From positions 1-43,514 of the forward strand of contig CACZXZ010000013.1 of NCBI GenBank assembly GCA_902785325.1: a stretch of DNA of 43,514 nucleotides, written 5' to 3'. The DNA comes from an uncultured Succinivibrio sp. (GTDB lineage Bacteria; Pseudomonadota; Gammaproteobacteria; Enterobacterales; Succinivibrionaceae). Under the pieces are notes generated by a model that was given only the letters and a program-made list of their open reading frames with translations, did not search any database and was not told where the DNA came from. Below, in pieces: positions 36,358-43,514 of the stretch (the first letter of the stretch is position 1; each line of letters starts with the position of its first letter). Position numbers and translations under genes: made by a program.

Positions 36358-37554
36358 ATGAATGGAATAAAAGGACTTATTGCGCTTGCCTTTGGCACCT
36401 TATCTTTAGGTGTAGCTGAGTTTGTCATGATGGGGCTTTTACCATACATTGCAAAAGACTTTGATGTAAGTGTAGCAACTGCAGGACACGCAATTTCAGC
36501 TTACGCTTTTGGTGTGATGGTAGGTGCTTTAGCTTTAGCCTTCCTGCATAAATTTAAACTAAAGCACATCGTAATAGCTTTAGTTGTAGTTCAACTTGTA
36601 GGTGTTGTTGCTACAAGTTTTGCCAACTCTTTTAATATCCTTTTGTTAACACGTTTTATCTCAGGTCTGCCTCACGGATGTTTCTTTGGTGTAGGCGCTA
36701 TCGTCGCTCAAAGAATTGCAACTAATGGTAAAGGTAATAGTGCTGTTGCCATTATGGTGGCAGGTATGACGGTAGCTAATGTGTTTGGCGTGCCTTTAGG
36801 TACAGCTTTGGCTCACTCTGTATCTTGGAGAGTAGTGTTCTACCTACTTTTCTTCTGGGGCTTAATTGTTCTTTTTAGTGTCATCAAATGGCTTCCTGAT
36901 ACAGGTAAAATTCCACCTACTACTTTCAAAACTCAATTTAAGTTTTTAAAAACTGTAGCTCCATGGCTTGTACTACTTGCAACCTTCTTTGGTAATGGTG
37001 GTATGTTCTGCGTTCTATCATATGTAAGTCCAATTCTTACACAATTTGGCTCACTACCACTATCTTATGTATCAGCAGTGATGGTTGGTATTGGTCTTTC
37101 CATGGTCTTTGGTAACTTAATCTCAGGACATTTAGCCGATAAGTTGCGTTCAGGTAAAGTCTTTATGTACTTTCATATCATGGGCGTTGTCACCATGATT
37201 TTAATGGCTGCAATTGGCTTTATCACTCCTATAGGTGTGGTTTTAGCCTGTCTTATAGGTTTATGTTTATTTGCTGTAGGTACTCCTCAGCAAGTATCAA
37301 TTCTACATACAGCTATAGGTGGACCTTTAATTGGCTCTGCCATGATCCAAGTTGCTTTCAATTTTGGAAATATGTTGGGAGCTTTAATTGGCGGTGTGCC
37401 ATTTACCTTTAATTTAAATCTTGGGATGGTAGCTATCTTCGGTGCTCTACTAGGTATCTTAGGTGTTGTTTGCGCATACCTATACCAAAAGAAGTATGAA
37501 TTAAAGTGTGTAGAAATTTATAAACAGCAACAGTTACAAACAAGCAGCAATTAG
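36358..37554 (+). CDS. araJ: MFS efflux transporter, AraJ-like (DHA1 family)
   Basis: The protein is 398 residues with 12 membrane helices. It matches E. coli AraJ along its length: LALAFGTLSLGVAEFVMMG-like start, AGHAISAYAFGVMVGA, SGLPHGCFFGVGAIV, GMTVANVFGVPLGT and GGPLIGSAMIQVAFNFGN. AraJ is arabinose-induced in E. coli and thought to export sugars or analogues; its true substrate is unsettled. There is no arabinose operon here. It is a single gene before alaS. Confidence 0.83.
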   Translation: MNGIKGLIALAFGTLSLGVAEFVMMGLLPYIAKDFDVSVATAGHAISAYAFGVMVGALALAFLHKFKLKHIVIALVVVQLVGVVATSFANSFNILLLTRFISGLPHGCFFGVGAIVAQRIATNGKGNSAVAIMVAGMTVANVFGVPLGTALAHSVSWRVVFYLLFFWGLIVLFSVIKWLPDTGKIPPTTFKTQFKFLKTVAPWLVLLATFFGNGGMFCVLSYVSPILTQFGSLPLSYVSAVMVGIGLSMVFGNLISGHLADKLRSGKVFMYFHIMGVVTMILMAAIGFITPIGVVLACLIGLCLFAVGTPQQVSILHTAIGGPLIGSAMIQVAFNFGNMLGALIGGVPFTFNLNLGMVAIFGALLGILGVVCAYLYQKKYELKCVEIYKQQQLQTSSN

Positions 37555-37590
37555 CTAAAGATTGTAATCAAAAAATTCTTATATGCTTAT

Positions 37591-37621
37591 TTGCAATAAT
37601 TAGCCTAAAAGATTGTATAAT
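37591..37621 (+). promoter_or_regulatory. Probable alaS promoter
   Basis: A perfect TATAAT (37616-37621) lies 40 bases before alaS. TTGCAA (37591-37596) stands 19 bp upstream, slightly farther than ideal. Confidence 0.5.
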
Positions 37622-37661
37622 TTGCATATTTCAAATACACAAAATTATAGGATCCAATTAA

Positions 37662-40292
37662 ATGTACATGACCACAGAACAAATACGCGATGCGTATTTG
37701 AAATTCTTTGAGGAAAACGGACACAAGATTGTTCGCTCAAGTTCACTAGTTCCATACAATGATCCTACCTTGCTATTCACCAATGCAGGTATGAATCAGT
37801 TCAAGGATATCTATTTAGGAAAAGAAAAGCGTGAATACGTAAGAGCAACTACTGCTCAAAAGTGTGTTCGTGCAGGTGGTAAGCAAAACGACTTAGATAA
37901 CGTTGGTTATACCGCTCGTCACCACACTTTCTTTGAAATGCTAGGTAACTTCAGCTTCGGTGATTATTTCAAGAAAGAAGCTATTCACTATGCTTGGACT
38001 TTATTAACAGAAGTATTCAAGTTACCAAAAGAATCTTTAATGGTAACTGTATACGAAAAAGACGATGAAGCTTATGACATTTGGAATAAGCAAATCGGTC
38101 TACCTCCTGAGAAGATTGTTCGTATCGGCGACAACAAAGGTGGCTTGTACGAGTCAGATAACTTCTGGCAGATGGGTGATACAGGTCCATGTGGTCCATG
38201 CTCTGAAATCTTTTACGACCATGGTGAAGATGTTCAAGGCGGTCCTCCAGGATCACCTGATGAAGACGGTGACAGATTTATCGAAATTTGGAACATCGTG
38301 TTCATGCAGTACAACCGTAAGATTGACGGTACCTTTGAGAAACTAGCTAAGCCAATGATTGATAATGGTTTAGGTCTAGAGCGTATTGCTGCTGTATTAC
38401 AAGGCGTACATTCAAACTATGAAATCGACTTGTTTGTAGCACTAGAAAAAGCAGCTGCTGAGATCTTAGGTGTAACTGATCTTCAGTCAAAATCCTTACG
38501 TGTAATTGCTGATCACATCAGATCATGCTCTTTCTTAATTGCTGACGGTGTATTACCTTCAAATGAAGGTCGTGGCTACGTATTACGTCGTATCATTCGT
38601 CGTGCTGTACGTCATGGTCGTCTATTAGGTGCTAAGGATGTATTCTTCTACAAGCTTGTAGCAAAACTTGCTGAACTAATGGGTAAGGCTTATCCAGAAT
38701 TAGTAGAGCAACAAGCTTTAATTGAGAGAACCTTAAAGAAAGAAGAAGAGCAGTTCTTAAATACTCTAGATAGAGGTTTAGCTCTATTAGAGCAAGAATT
38801 AGTAAAATTAGGTGATTCAAAGACTTTCAAGGGCGATGTTGCCTTTAAGTTATACGATACCTACGGTTTCCCAGCAGATTTAACTCAAGACGTTGTTCGT
38901 GACCGTGGTTATGTTGTTGATATGGAAGGTTTTGATAAGTGCATGGCAGAGCAAAAAGCTCGTGCAAAGCAAGCTTCAACCTTCGGTATTGATTACAACA
39001 AAGAATTAAAGATCACTGAAAACACAGTATTTGAAGGCTACAACGCTTTAACTTCAGATGGCACCATCACTCATATCTTCAAAGACGGTGTAGAAGTTGA
39101 TTCAATCGCAACTGATGAGAATGCAGTTATTGTTTTAGACAAGACTCCATTCTACGGCGAGATGGGCGGTCAGGTTGGTGATAAAGGTGTTATCACTATC
39201 GGTGAACATGCTCGTTTCATCGTTGAGGATACTAAGCATGTAGCTAAGGCTACTATCCATGTTGGTCGTGTAGATATCGGTCAATTTGATAAGGGTGCTA
39301 AAGTTACTGCTACTGTAGATGCTGACAATAGAGCAGAGATTGCAAAGCATCACAGTGCAACTCACTTATTAGATGCTGCTTTACGTCAAGTTGTAGGTGA
39401 CAGCGTAGCTCAGAAGGGTTCTTACGTTGCTCATGACAGACTACGTTTTGACTACTCACATTCACAGCCTTTAACTCCTGCTCAAAAGAAAGCAGTTACT
39501 GATTTAGTAAACGAGCAGATCCAAGCTAACTTACCTGTTGTAACTAATGTTATGGATCTTGATGAGGCTAAGAAGTCAGGCGCTATCGCTCTATTTGATG
39601 AGAAGTATGAGGAAAAGGTACGTGTAGTATCTATGGGCGACTTCTCTAAAGAATTATGCGGTGGTACTCATACAAGTGCTACAGGTAACATCGGTACTTT
39701 CGTATTACTATCTGATGAGTCTATCGCTTCAGGTATTCGTCGTATCGAAGCTTTGGTAGGTCGTGCTGCTGTAGAGTACTTAGATACTCTATATTTAGAG
39801 GTTGGTGAAGCTAAGAACTTACTAAAAGTAGGTGCTAATGGCTCCTTTGCTCAGAAGGTTGTAGCTGCATTAGATAACGTTAAAGCTTTAGAAAAAGACA
39901 ATGAAGCTCTAAAAGAGAAGATTGTTGCCCTAGAGAGTGCTTCTCTAGTATCTCAAGCTCACGAAATCAAGGGTGTTAAGGTAATTAACGCTAAGATTGA
40001 TAACTATGATGCTAAGGCTCTAAGAGTTGCTGTAGATAACCTAAAGGTTAGAATTCCTAGTGCAATTATCGTATTAGGCTCTGTAACTGACGGTAAAGTA
40101 ACTTTAATTGCAAGTGTATCTAAAGATCTTGTAGGTAAGATTAAAGCTGGCGATTTAATTCGTGAAGTTGCTTCCTACGTTGGTGGTAAAGGCGGTGGCC
40201 GTCCTGATATGGCTCAAGCTGGTGGTACCAACCCAGAAGGCTTAGATAAAGCAATTAGTGCAGTTGATGCATTAGTAACAGAGAAGTTATAA
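37662..40292 (+). CDS. alaS: Alanyl-tRNA synthetase
   Basis: The protein is 876 residues, identical in length to E. coli's. It charges tRNA-Ala in the cytoplasm. The class II catalytic core has [23 protein letters not shown] at about 27-49. The editing domain has the zinc-binding HHSATH (near 563-568) and CGGTH (near 666-670). The C-terminal domain ends with the [15 protein letters not shown] motif. AGGAT lies before the ATG; a second in-frame ATG two codons later is possible. csrA follows four bases after the stop. Confidence 0.98.
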   Translation: MYMTTEQIRDAYLKFFEENGHKIVRSSSLVPYNDPTLLFTNAGMNQFKDIYLGKEKREYVRATTAQKCVRAGGKQNDLDNVGYTARHHTFFEMLGNFSFGDYFKKEAIHYAWTLLTEVFKLPKESLMVTVYEKDDEAYDIWNKQIGLPPEKIVRIGDNKGGLYESDNFWQMGDTGPCGPCSEIFYDHGEDVQGGPPGSPDEDGDRFIEIWNIVFMQYNRKIDGTFEKLAKPMIDNGLGLERIAAVLQGVHSNYEIDLFVALEKAAAEILGVTDLQSKSLRVIADHIRSCSFLIADGVLPSNEGRGYVLRRIIRRAVRHGRLLGAKDVFFYKLVAKLAELMGKAYPELVEQQALIERTLKKEEEQFLNTLDRGLALLEQELVKLGDSKTFKGDVAFKLYDTYGFPADLTQDVVRDRGYVVDMEGFDKCMAEQKARAKQASTFGIDYNKELKITENTVFEGYNALTSDGTITHIFKDGVEVDSIATDENAVIVLDKTPFYGEMGGQVGDKGVITIGEHARFIVEDTKHVAKATIHVGRVDIGQFDKGAKVTATVDADNRAEIAKHHSATHLLDAALRQVVGDSVAQKGSYVAHDRLRFDYSHSQPLTPAQKKAVTDLVNEQIQANLPVVTNVMDLDEAKKSGAIALFDEKYEEKVRVVSMGDFSKELCGGTHTSATGNIGTFVLLSDESIASGIRRIEALVGRAAVEYLDTLYLEVGEAKNLLKVGANGSFAQKVVAALDNVKALEKDNEALKEKIVALESASLVSQAHEIKGVKVINAKIDNYDAKALRVAVDNLKVRIPSAIIVLGSVTDGKVTLIASVSKDLVGKIKAGDLIREVASYVGGKGGGRPDMAQAGGTNPEGLDKAISAVDALVTEKL

Positions 40293-40296
40293 AAAG

Positions 40297-40464
40297 ATGT
40301 TAGTAATATCACAAAAGAAGGGTGACAAAATTCAACTTGGCAGTGGTATTACTATCAGTGTTTTAGAAGTTAAAGGCGGTAAGGTAAGACTTGGCATTGA
40401 AGCTCCTAAGGATGTGGAAATTAAGAGATTACCAACCCCTTTAAAATCTGATAAAAAAGCCTAA
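40297..40464 (+). CDS. csrA: Carbon storage regulator CsrA, divergent
   Basis: A 55-residue protein, MLVISQKKGDKIQLG..., that aligns without gaps to the first 55 of E. coli CsrA's 61 residues. Conserved positions include L2, G9, G15, T19, V22-L23, V25-K26-G27, V30-R31, G33, A36-P37-K38, V40 and R44. It binds GGA motifs in mRNA leaders and represses translation. RNA-contact positions differ: L4 is I, R6 is Q, R7 is K, H43 is K, and E45-E46 are Leu-Pro. The C-terminal helix is short. The position directly after alaS is the classical one. The ribosome site is weak, so coupling to alaS is likely. Confidence 0.88.
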   Translation: MLVISQKKGDKIQLGSGITISVLEVKGGKVRLGIEAPKDVEIKRLPTPLKSDKKA

Positions 40465-40468
40465 AACG

Positions 40469-40502
40469 TAATAATAACAAGGTTTACACCTGGTTATTAT
40501 TA
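40469..40502 (+). repeat. Long hairpin after csrA
   Basis: taataataac (40469-40478) and gttattatta (40493-40502) are exact reverse complements, and the loop adds aggt/acct. A strong hairpin but followed by A-rich sequence rather than a U-run, so it may be a processing or stability element instead of a classical terminator. Confidence 0.55.
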
Positions 40503-40511
40503 AAAAAGTTC

Positions 40512-40540
40512 TTGACTTTTTTGCAATAAAATCAGATACT
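40512..40540 (+). promoter_or_regulatory. Promoter of tRNA-Ser
   Basis: TTGACT (40512-40517) and GATACT (40535-40540) are 17 bp apart; the tRNA starts 20 bases downstream. Confidence 0.7.
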
Positions 40541-40560
40541 ATGCACGCTTAATTTTCAGC

Positions 40561-40655
40561 GGATAGATGACCGAGAGGCTGAAGGTACTCCCCTGCTAAG
40601 GGAGCATACGAGTATAAAGCTTGTATCGAGGGTTCGAATCCCTCTCTATCCGCCA
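40561..40655 (+). tRNA. tRNA-Ser (anticodon GCU)
   Basis: A 95-nt class II tRNA with long variable arm and encoded CCA. Acceptor GGATAGA/TCTATCC, discriminator G, anticodon stem CTCCC/GGGAG with loop CTGCTAA. It corresponds to E. coli serV, which also follows csrA. Confidence 0.95.
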
Positions 40656-40684
40656 CTTAAGTTTAAATTAAAGTTAATAAAAAC

Positions 40685-40712
40685 TTTACATTTAAATTTA
40701 TGGTGATATAAT
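40685..40712 (+). promoter_or_regulatory. Promoter of the tRNA-Arg pair
   Basis: TTTACA (40685-40690) and a perfect TATAAT (40707-40712) are 16 bp apart, just before the first tRNA-Arg. Confidence 0.7.
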
Positions 40713-40737
40713 TTTGCGACAAATTTACAAATCGGAT

Positions 40738-40814
40738 GCACTTGTAGCTCAGCTGGATAGAGTAATCGGCTACGAACCGATCGGTCAGGGGTTCGAATCC
40801 CTTCAAGTGCGCCA
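40738..40814 (+). tRNA. tRNA-Arg (anticodon ACG), copy 1
   Basis: A 77-nt cloverleaf with encoded CCA: acceptor GCACTTG/CAAGTGC, anticodon stem ATCGG/CCGAT with loop CTACGAA. A34 would be edited to inosine by TadA to read CGU, CGC and CGA. It matches E. coli argV and neighbours. Confidence 0.95.
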
Positions 40815-40836
40815 CTCGATTTGTTCTCATTTGGTT

Positions 40837-40913
40837 GCACTTGTAGCTCAGCTGGATAGAGTAATCGGCTACGAACCGATCGGTCAGGGGTTCGAATCCC
40901 TTCAAGTGCGCCA
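40837..40913 (+). tRNA. tRNA-Arg (anticodon ACG), copy 2
   Basis: Identical over all 77 bases to the first copy, 22 bases downstream. The tandem arrangement resembles the argVYZQ cluster of E. coli, with two members here. Confidence 0.95.
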
Positions 40914-41074
40914 CTCCTAATCACACTGATAAATCATCAACAAAATCAACATCATCAAAGTCTACTATAATACATTTTTAGTAATCTTATGTTTGTTGTA
41001 AGCCATGTCACCTTAATGGCATCACAATGTTATTAGAATAATAAGTACTGATTATTAAGTTTCGAGAATAAAAC

Positions 41075-42523
41075 ATGAGTCAAGAAGTTGAGCAAAGCAA
41101 TATATATAAAGAATTGCCAAGAAGCCTTGAGGCAGAGCACGACTTTTTAGGTGCCTTGATCTTAGATGGCAAGCTTCTTGAGAAAGTAAGAGAGAATTTA
41201 GGCACTTTAGAGCCTGATGAATTCTCCTCTGATAAGAACAGAATTATTTATACAGAAATACTAAATCGTGCAGCAGTAACTGAGGATTTTAATGCTACTG
41301 TTTTATCTGCAGCCCTTGAGGAAAAAGGTCTCTTAGAAAAAGCAGGTGGTATAGGTTATATCGCAGGTTTAGTAGAACAACGTGGTCCTAGCGCTGCGAT
41401 TGTTGAATACGCAAAAATCATCCGTGACACTTCCCGTCGTCGTAAACTTATTAAAGTATCTGAATATATTGAATCAATTTGCTATGCTCCAAAAGGTAAG
41501 AGCGTAGAAGAAGTTTATGATGAAGCTCAAGGCTTAATCTATGAGTTGTCAGAGTCAAGAAACGCTGAGGACTCTGGTCCTAAGCCAATGACTAAAGTAG
41601 CTTTAGATTTAATCAAAAAGATTAACGAGGATTTAGTCGCTCAAAAGAAGATGCACGGTGTGCCTACAGGCTTTACAGAGCTTGATGAGTTAACCTCAGG
41701 TTTACGTGGTGGTACTTTAAATATTATTGCAGCTCGTCCTGGTGTAGGTAAAACCTCCTTTGCGATGAATATCGTAACTAATATCGCTATGAACACTGAA
41801 GAGCACAGACCTGCTTTAGTATTCTCCCTTGAAATGCCTGCAACTGAAATTGCCATGCGTATGTTATCAAGTCTAGGTCGTGTTTCAAGTAAAGATTTAG
41901 TCTCAGGTAAAGTATCTCCTGATCAGTGGAATAACATCATTCGTAAGATTCAGTTATTAACTGATAAAGACGACAAGGGTAATGAGCGCGTTAAGTTGTA
42001 TATTGACGATACTTCAGATATTGCGCTAACCCCACTAGAATTAAGATCACGTGCTAGAAAGATTGCCTCAGAAAACGGTGGCTTATCCTGCATCATGGTC
42101 GACTATATTCAGCTTATGAAGTCACAGACTAAGCTTGACAATAGAAGTCAGGAAGTTGGTGAAATCTCTCGTTCTTTAAAGCAATTGTCTAAAGAGTTAA
42201 ATGTACCAATCTTAGCTTTAGCACAGCTAAACCGTGAGGTTGAAGGTCGTAAAGATCACCGTCCATTAAACTCAGACTTGCGTGAATCTGGCTCTCTAGA
42301 GCAAGATGCTGACATGATTATGTTCATTCACCGTGAAGACTCTTATAAGAAAAAGAGTGAAGCAGACGGTAAAGCTATCTTAATTGTAAGTAAGAACAGA
42401 GCTGGTGCTACTGCGGATATTGAATTACAGTTCCAAGGTGAGTACACCACCTTCTATGATAAAGAGAATCCAACTCCAATGATGGATGAGGTTCCAATGA
42501 TGGCTGAGACTGCATACGTTTAA
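41075..42523 (+). CDS. dnaB: Replicative DNA helicase DnaB
   Basis: The protein is 482 residues. The N-terminal domain (about 15-120) carries PRSLEAEHDFLGALI. The RecA-like ATPase domain has Walker A ARPGVGKTSFAMN near 217-229, Walker B SCIMVDYIQLM, and SREVGEISR-like and LAQLNREVEGR motifs. It unwinds DNA at the fork as a hexamer and works with DnaG, also in this window. The C-terminus ends in a short Met-rich tail. alr follows after nine bases, as in E. coli. Confidence 0.97.
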   Translation: MSQEVEQSNIYKELPRSLEAEHDFLGALILDGKLLEKVRENLGTLEPDEFSSDKNRIIYTEILNRAAVTEDFNATVLSAALEEKGLLEKAGGIGYIAGLVEQRGPSAAIVEYAKIIRDTSRRRKLIKVSEYIESICYAPKGKSVEEVYDEAQGLIYELSESRNAEDSGPKPMTKVALDLIKKINEDLVAQKKMHGVPTGFTELDELTSGLRGGTLNIIAARPGVGKTSFAMNIVTNIAMNTEEHRPALVFSLEMPATEIAMRMLSSLGRVSSKDLVSGKVSPDQWNNIIRKIQLLTDKDDKGNERVKLYIDDTSDIALTPLELRSRARKIASENGGLSCIMVDYIQLMKSQTKLDNRSQEVGEISRSLKQLSKELNVPILALAQLNREVEGRKDHRPLNSDLRESGSLEQDADMIMFIHREDSYKKKSEADGKAILIVSKNRAGATADIELQFQGEYTTFYDKENPTPMMDEVPMMAETAYV

Positions 42524-42532
42524 GGATTTTAA

Positions 42533-43514
42533 ATGCAATTTATAACTGCCTGCATTGATAAAAATGCTTTAATTCACAACATCAAACATATAAAGTCATT
42601 AGTACCTCAATCTAACGTTATTGCAGTAGTTAAAGCTAATGCTTATGGTCATGGTGCCTATGCAGTAGCTAATACTTTAAAAGATTATGTACAAGGCTTT
42701 GCAGTTGCAAGAATTAGCGAAGCTATGGAGCTTAGAAAAGACGGTATTACAAAACCTATTTTTCTACTTGAAGGCTTCTACAATGAAGAAGATGTAGCTT
42801 ACATCTCTCGTTATGATCTCTACACAGCAGTCCATGAATTAGAGCAAATTGAAGCCATTGAAAAAGCTAATATCAAAAAGCCTATACATGTATGGTTACA
42901 AGTTGATGTAGGTATGCACCGCTTAGGCTCTCATGATGAAGCGCAAATCCTTAAGTTAAAAGCTCGTCTTGAAAAGTGCAAGAATGTGGTTCAACCAATA
43001 GGTTTATTGTCACATTTATCAGTTGCAGATACTCCATCAGAGACAGAATACAATCAAGAGCAAATAGCTTTCTTTAAAAAGATTTCTAAACACTTTACAG
43101 GCGATTTATGCCTTACTAACTCAGCAGGTATCATCTCCTGGCCAGAGTCTCACACTAAGTGGGTACGCCCAGGCATTATTCTCTATGGTATTTCCCCATA
43201 TGACGATAAGACCGGTGAGGATTTAAACTTAAAGCCTGTGATGACTTTAAAGTGTCATATCCTAGCTTTACACAAAGTTAAAAAGGGCGACAAGATAGGC
43301 TATGGTGCTTATTTTGTGGCAGATAAAGATACAACTATAGGCGTGATCTCCTGTGGTTATGCTGACGGTTATCCTCGTTGCGCACCTAATGGCACTCCTG
43401 TTTTAGTAAATGGCAGAATCGTTCCAACTGCAGGTCATGTTTGCATGGATATGATGTTTGTAGATTTAGGTGAAAACTCAAAAGATAAACTAGGTGATGA
43501 GGTGATCCTTTGGG
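42533..43514 (+). CDS. alr: Alanine racemase, cut by the window end
   Basis: The first 327 codons of the usual 360 or so are present; the 3' end lies outside the window. It converts L- to D-alanine for peptidoglycan. The PLP-binding lysine is K34 in VVKANAYGHG. The second catalytic Tyr is in GYADGYPR, and GHVCMDMMFVD is also typical. AAGGAT overlaps the dnaB stop and precedes the ATG, so the gene is probably cotranscribed with dnaB. Confidence 0.95.
   Translation, partial: MQFITACIDKNALIHNIKHIKSLVPQSNVIAVVKANAYGHGAYAVANTLKDYVQGFAVARISEAMELRKDGITKPIFLLEGFYNEEDVAYISRYDLYTAVHELEQIEAIEKANIKKPIHVWLQVDVGMHRLGSHDEAQILKLKARLEKCKNVVQPIGLLSHLSVADTPSETEYNQEQIAFFKKISKHFTGDLCLTNSAGIISWPESHTKWVRPGIILYGISPYDDKTGEDLNLKPVMTLKCHILALHKVKKGDKIGYGAYFVADKDTTIGVISCGYADGYPRCAPNGTPVLVNGRIVPTAGHVCMDMMFVDLGENSKDKLGDEVILW

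Noticed and set aside
38017-38346. ORFs on both strands inside alaS
   Set aside because: They overlap the conserved catalytic core of alaS and have no own ribosome site or family features.
40469-40502. Classical terminator after csrA
   Set aside because: The hairpin is strong but followed by A-rich sequence, not a U-run; kept only as a repeat.
40646-40924. Protein-coding frames on both strands over the tRNA-Arg pair
   Set aside because: They repeat because the two tRNA genes are identical; they lie entirely over the tRNAs.

Overview
The window looks like chromosomal DNA of an AT-rich gammaproteobacterium. The likeliest group is an anaerobic member of the Aeromonadales such as the Succinivibrionaceae; this is an inference from gene content and base composition, not proven here. 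Conserved gammaproteobacterial blocks set the frame: hfq-hflX-hflK-hflC-purA, ispB divergent from rplU-rpmA-obgE, pyrB-pyrI, cecR-ybhGFSR, alaS-csrA followed by tRNA-Ser(GCU) and tRNA-Arg(ACG), and dnaB-alr. Several usual neighbours are missing: no miaA before hfq, no rpsU or rpoD beside dnaG, and no yhbE between rpmA and obgE.

Layout. 1-2.7 kb is a sugar-related accessory segment: a broken sugar-porter remnant, a PfkB fructokinase and an orphan sugar-binding protein. 2.9-8.2 kb is the hfq-hflX-hflKC-purA block, ending in a terminator shared with ispB. 8.2-11.8 kb holds ispB, rplU-rpmA, obgE and folA. 11.8-16.4 kb, all on the minus strand, holds an AAA/DUF4143 ATPase behind an unusual repeated promoter-like array, a two-gene membrane operon and apaH. 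16.6-20.6 kb holds dnaG, tRNA-Ile2(CAU), a SlyB-like lipoprotein and rlmD. 20.7-26.3 kb holds an AGCS amino-acid symporter, a membrane EAL phosphodiesterase and an AAA-ATPase/PD-(D/E)XK protein. 26.3-28.4 kb holds pyrBI with a compact leader, and a small membrane ORF. 28.5-34.2 kb is the cecR-ybhGFSR efflux operon. 34.3-36.1 kb holds tRNA-Trp and an AlbA_2-type regulator broken by one stop codon. 36.3-43.5 kb holds araJ, alaS, csrA, three tRNAs, dnaB and the start of alr.

How the parts work together. Most of the window is housekeeping: translation (L21, L27, ObgE, AlaRS, five tRNAs, RlmD), replication (DnaG, DnaB), RNA-based regulation (Hfq, CsrA), membrane protein quality control (HflKC), nucleotide and cofactor synthesis (PurA, PyrBI, FolA, IspB) and cell-wall supply (Alr). 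Accessory genes are transporters, one c-di-GMP hydrolase and two ATPase/nuclease-like proteins of the kind common in host-associated anaerobes.

No clearly new multi-gene system is evident. The most unusual signals are small-scale: (1) four phased 14-bp repeats before the DUF4143 ATPase, each carrying a -35-like hexamer with a -10-like hexamer 16-18 bp later; (2) a precise nonsense codon at codon 8 of the AlbA_2 regulator; (3) a 16-codon leader ORF whose stop overlaps the pyrB start, inside a hairpin that holds the pyrB ribosome binding site; (4) mutually exclusive hairpins over the rplU ribosome binding site; (5) a divergent CsrA; and (6) an RlmD without its iron-sulfur cysteines.
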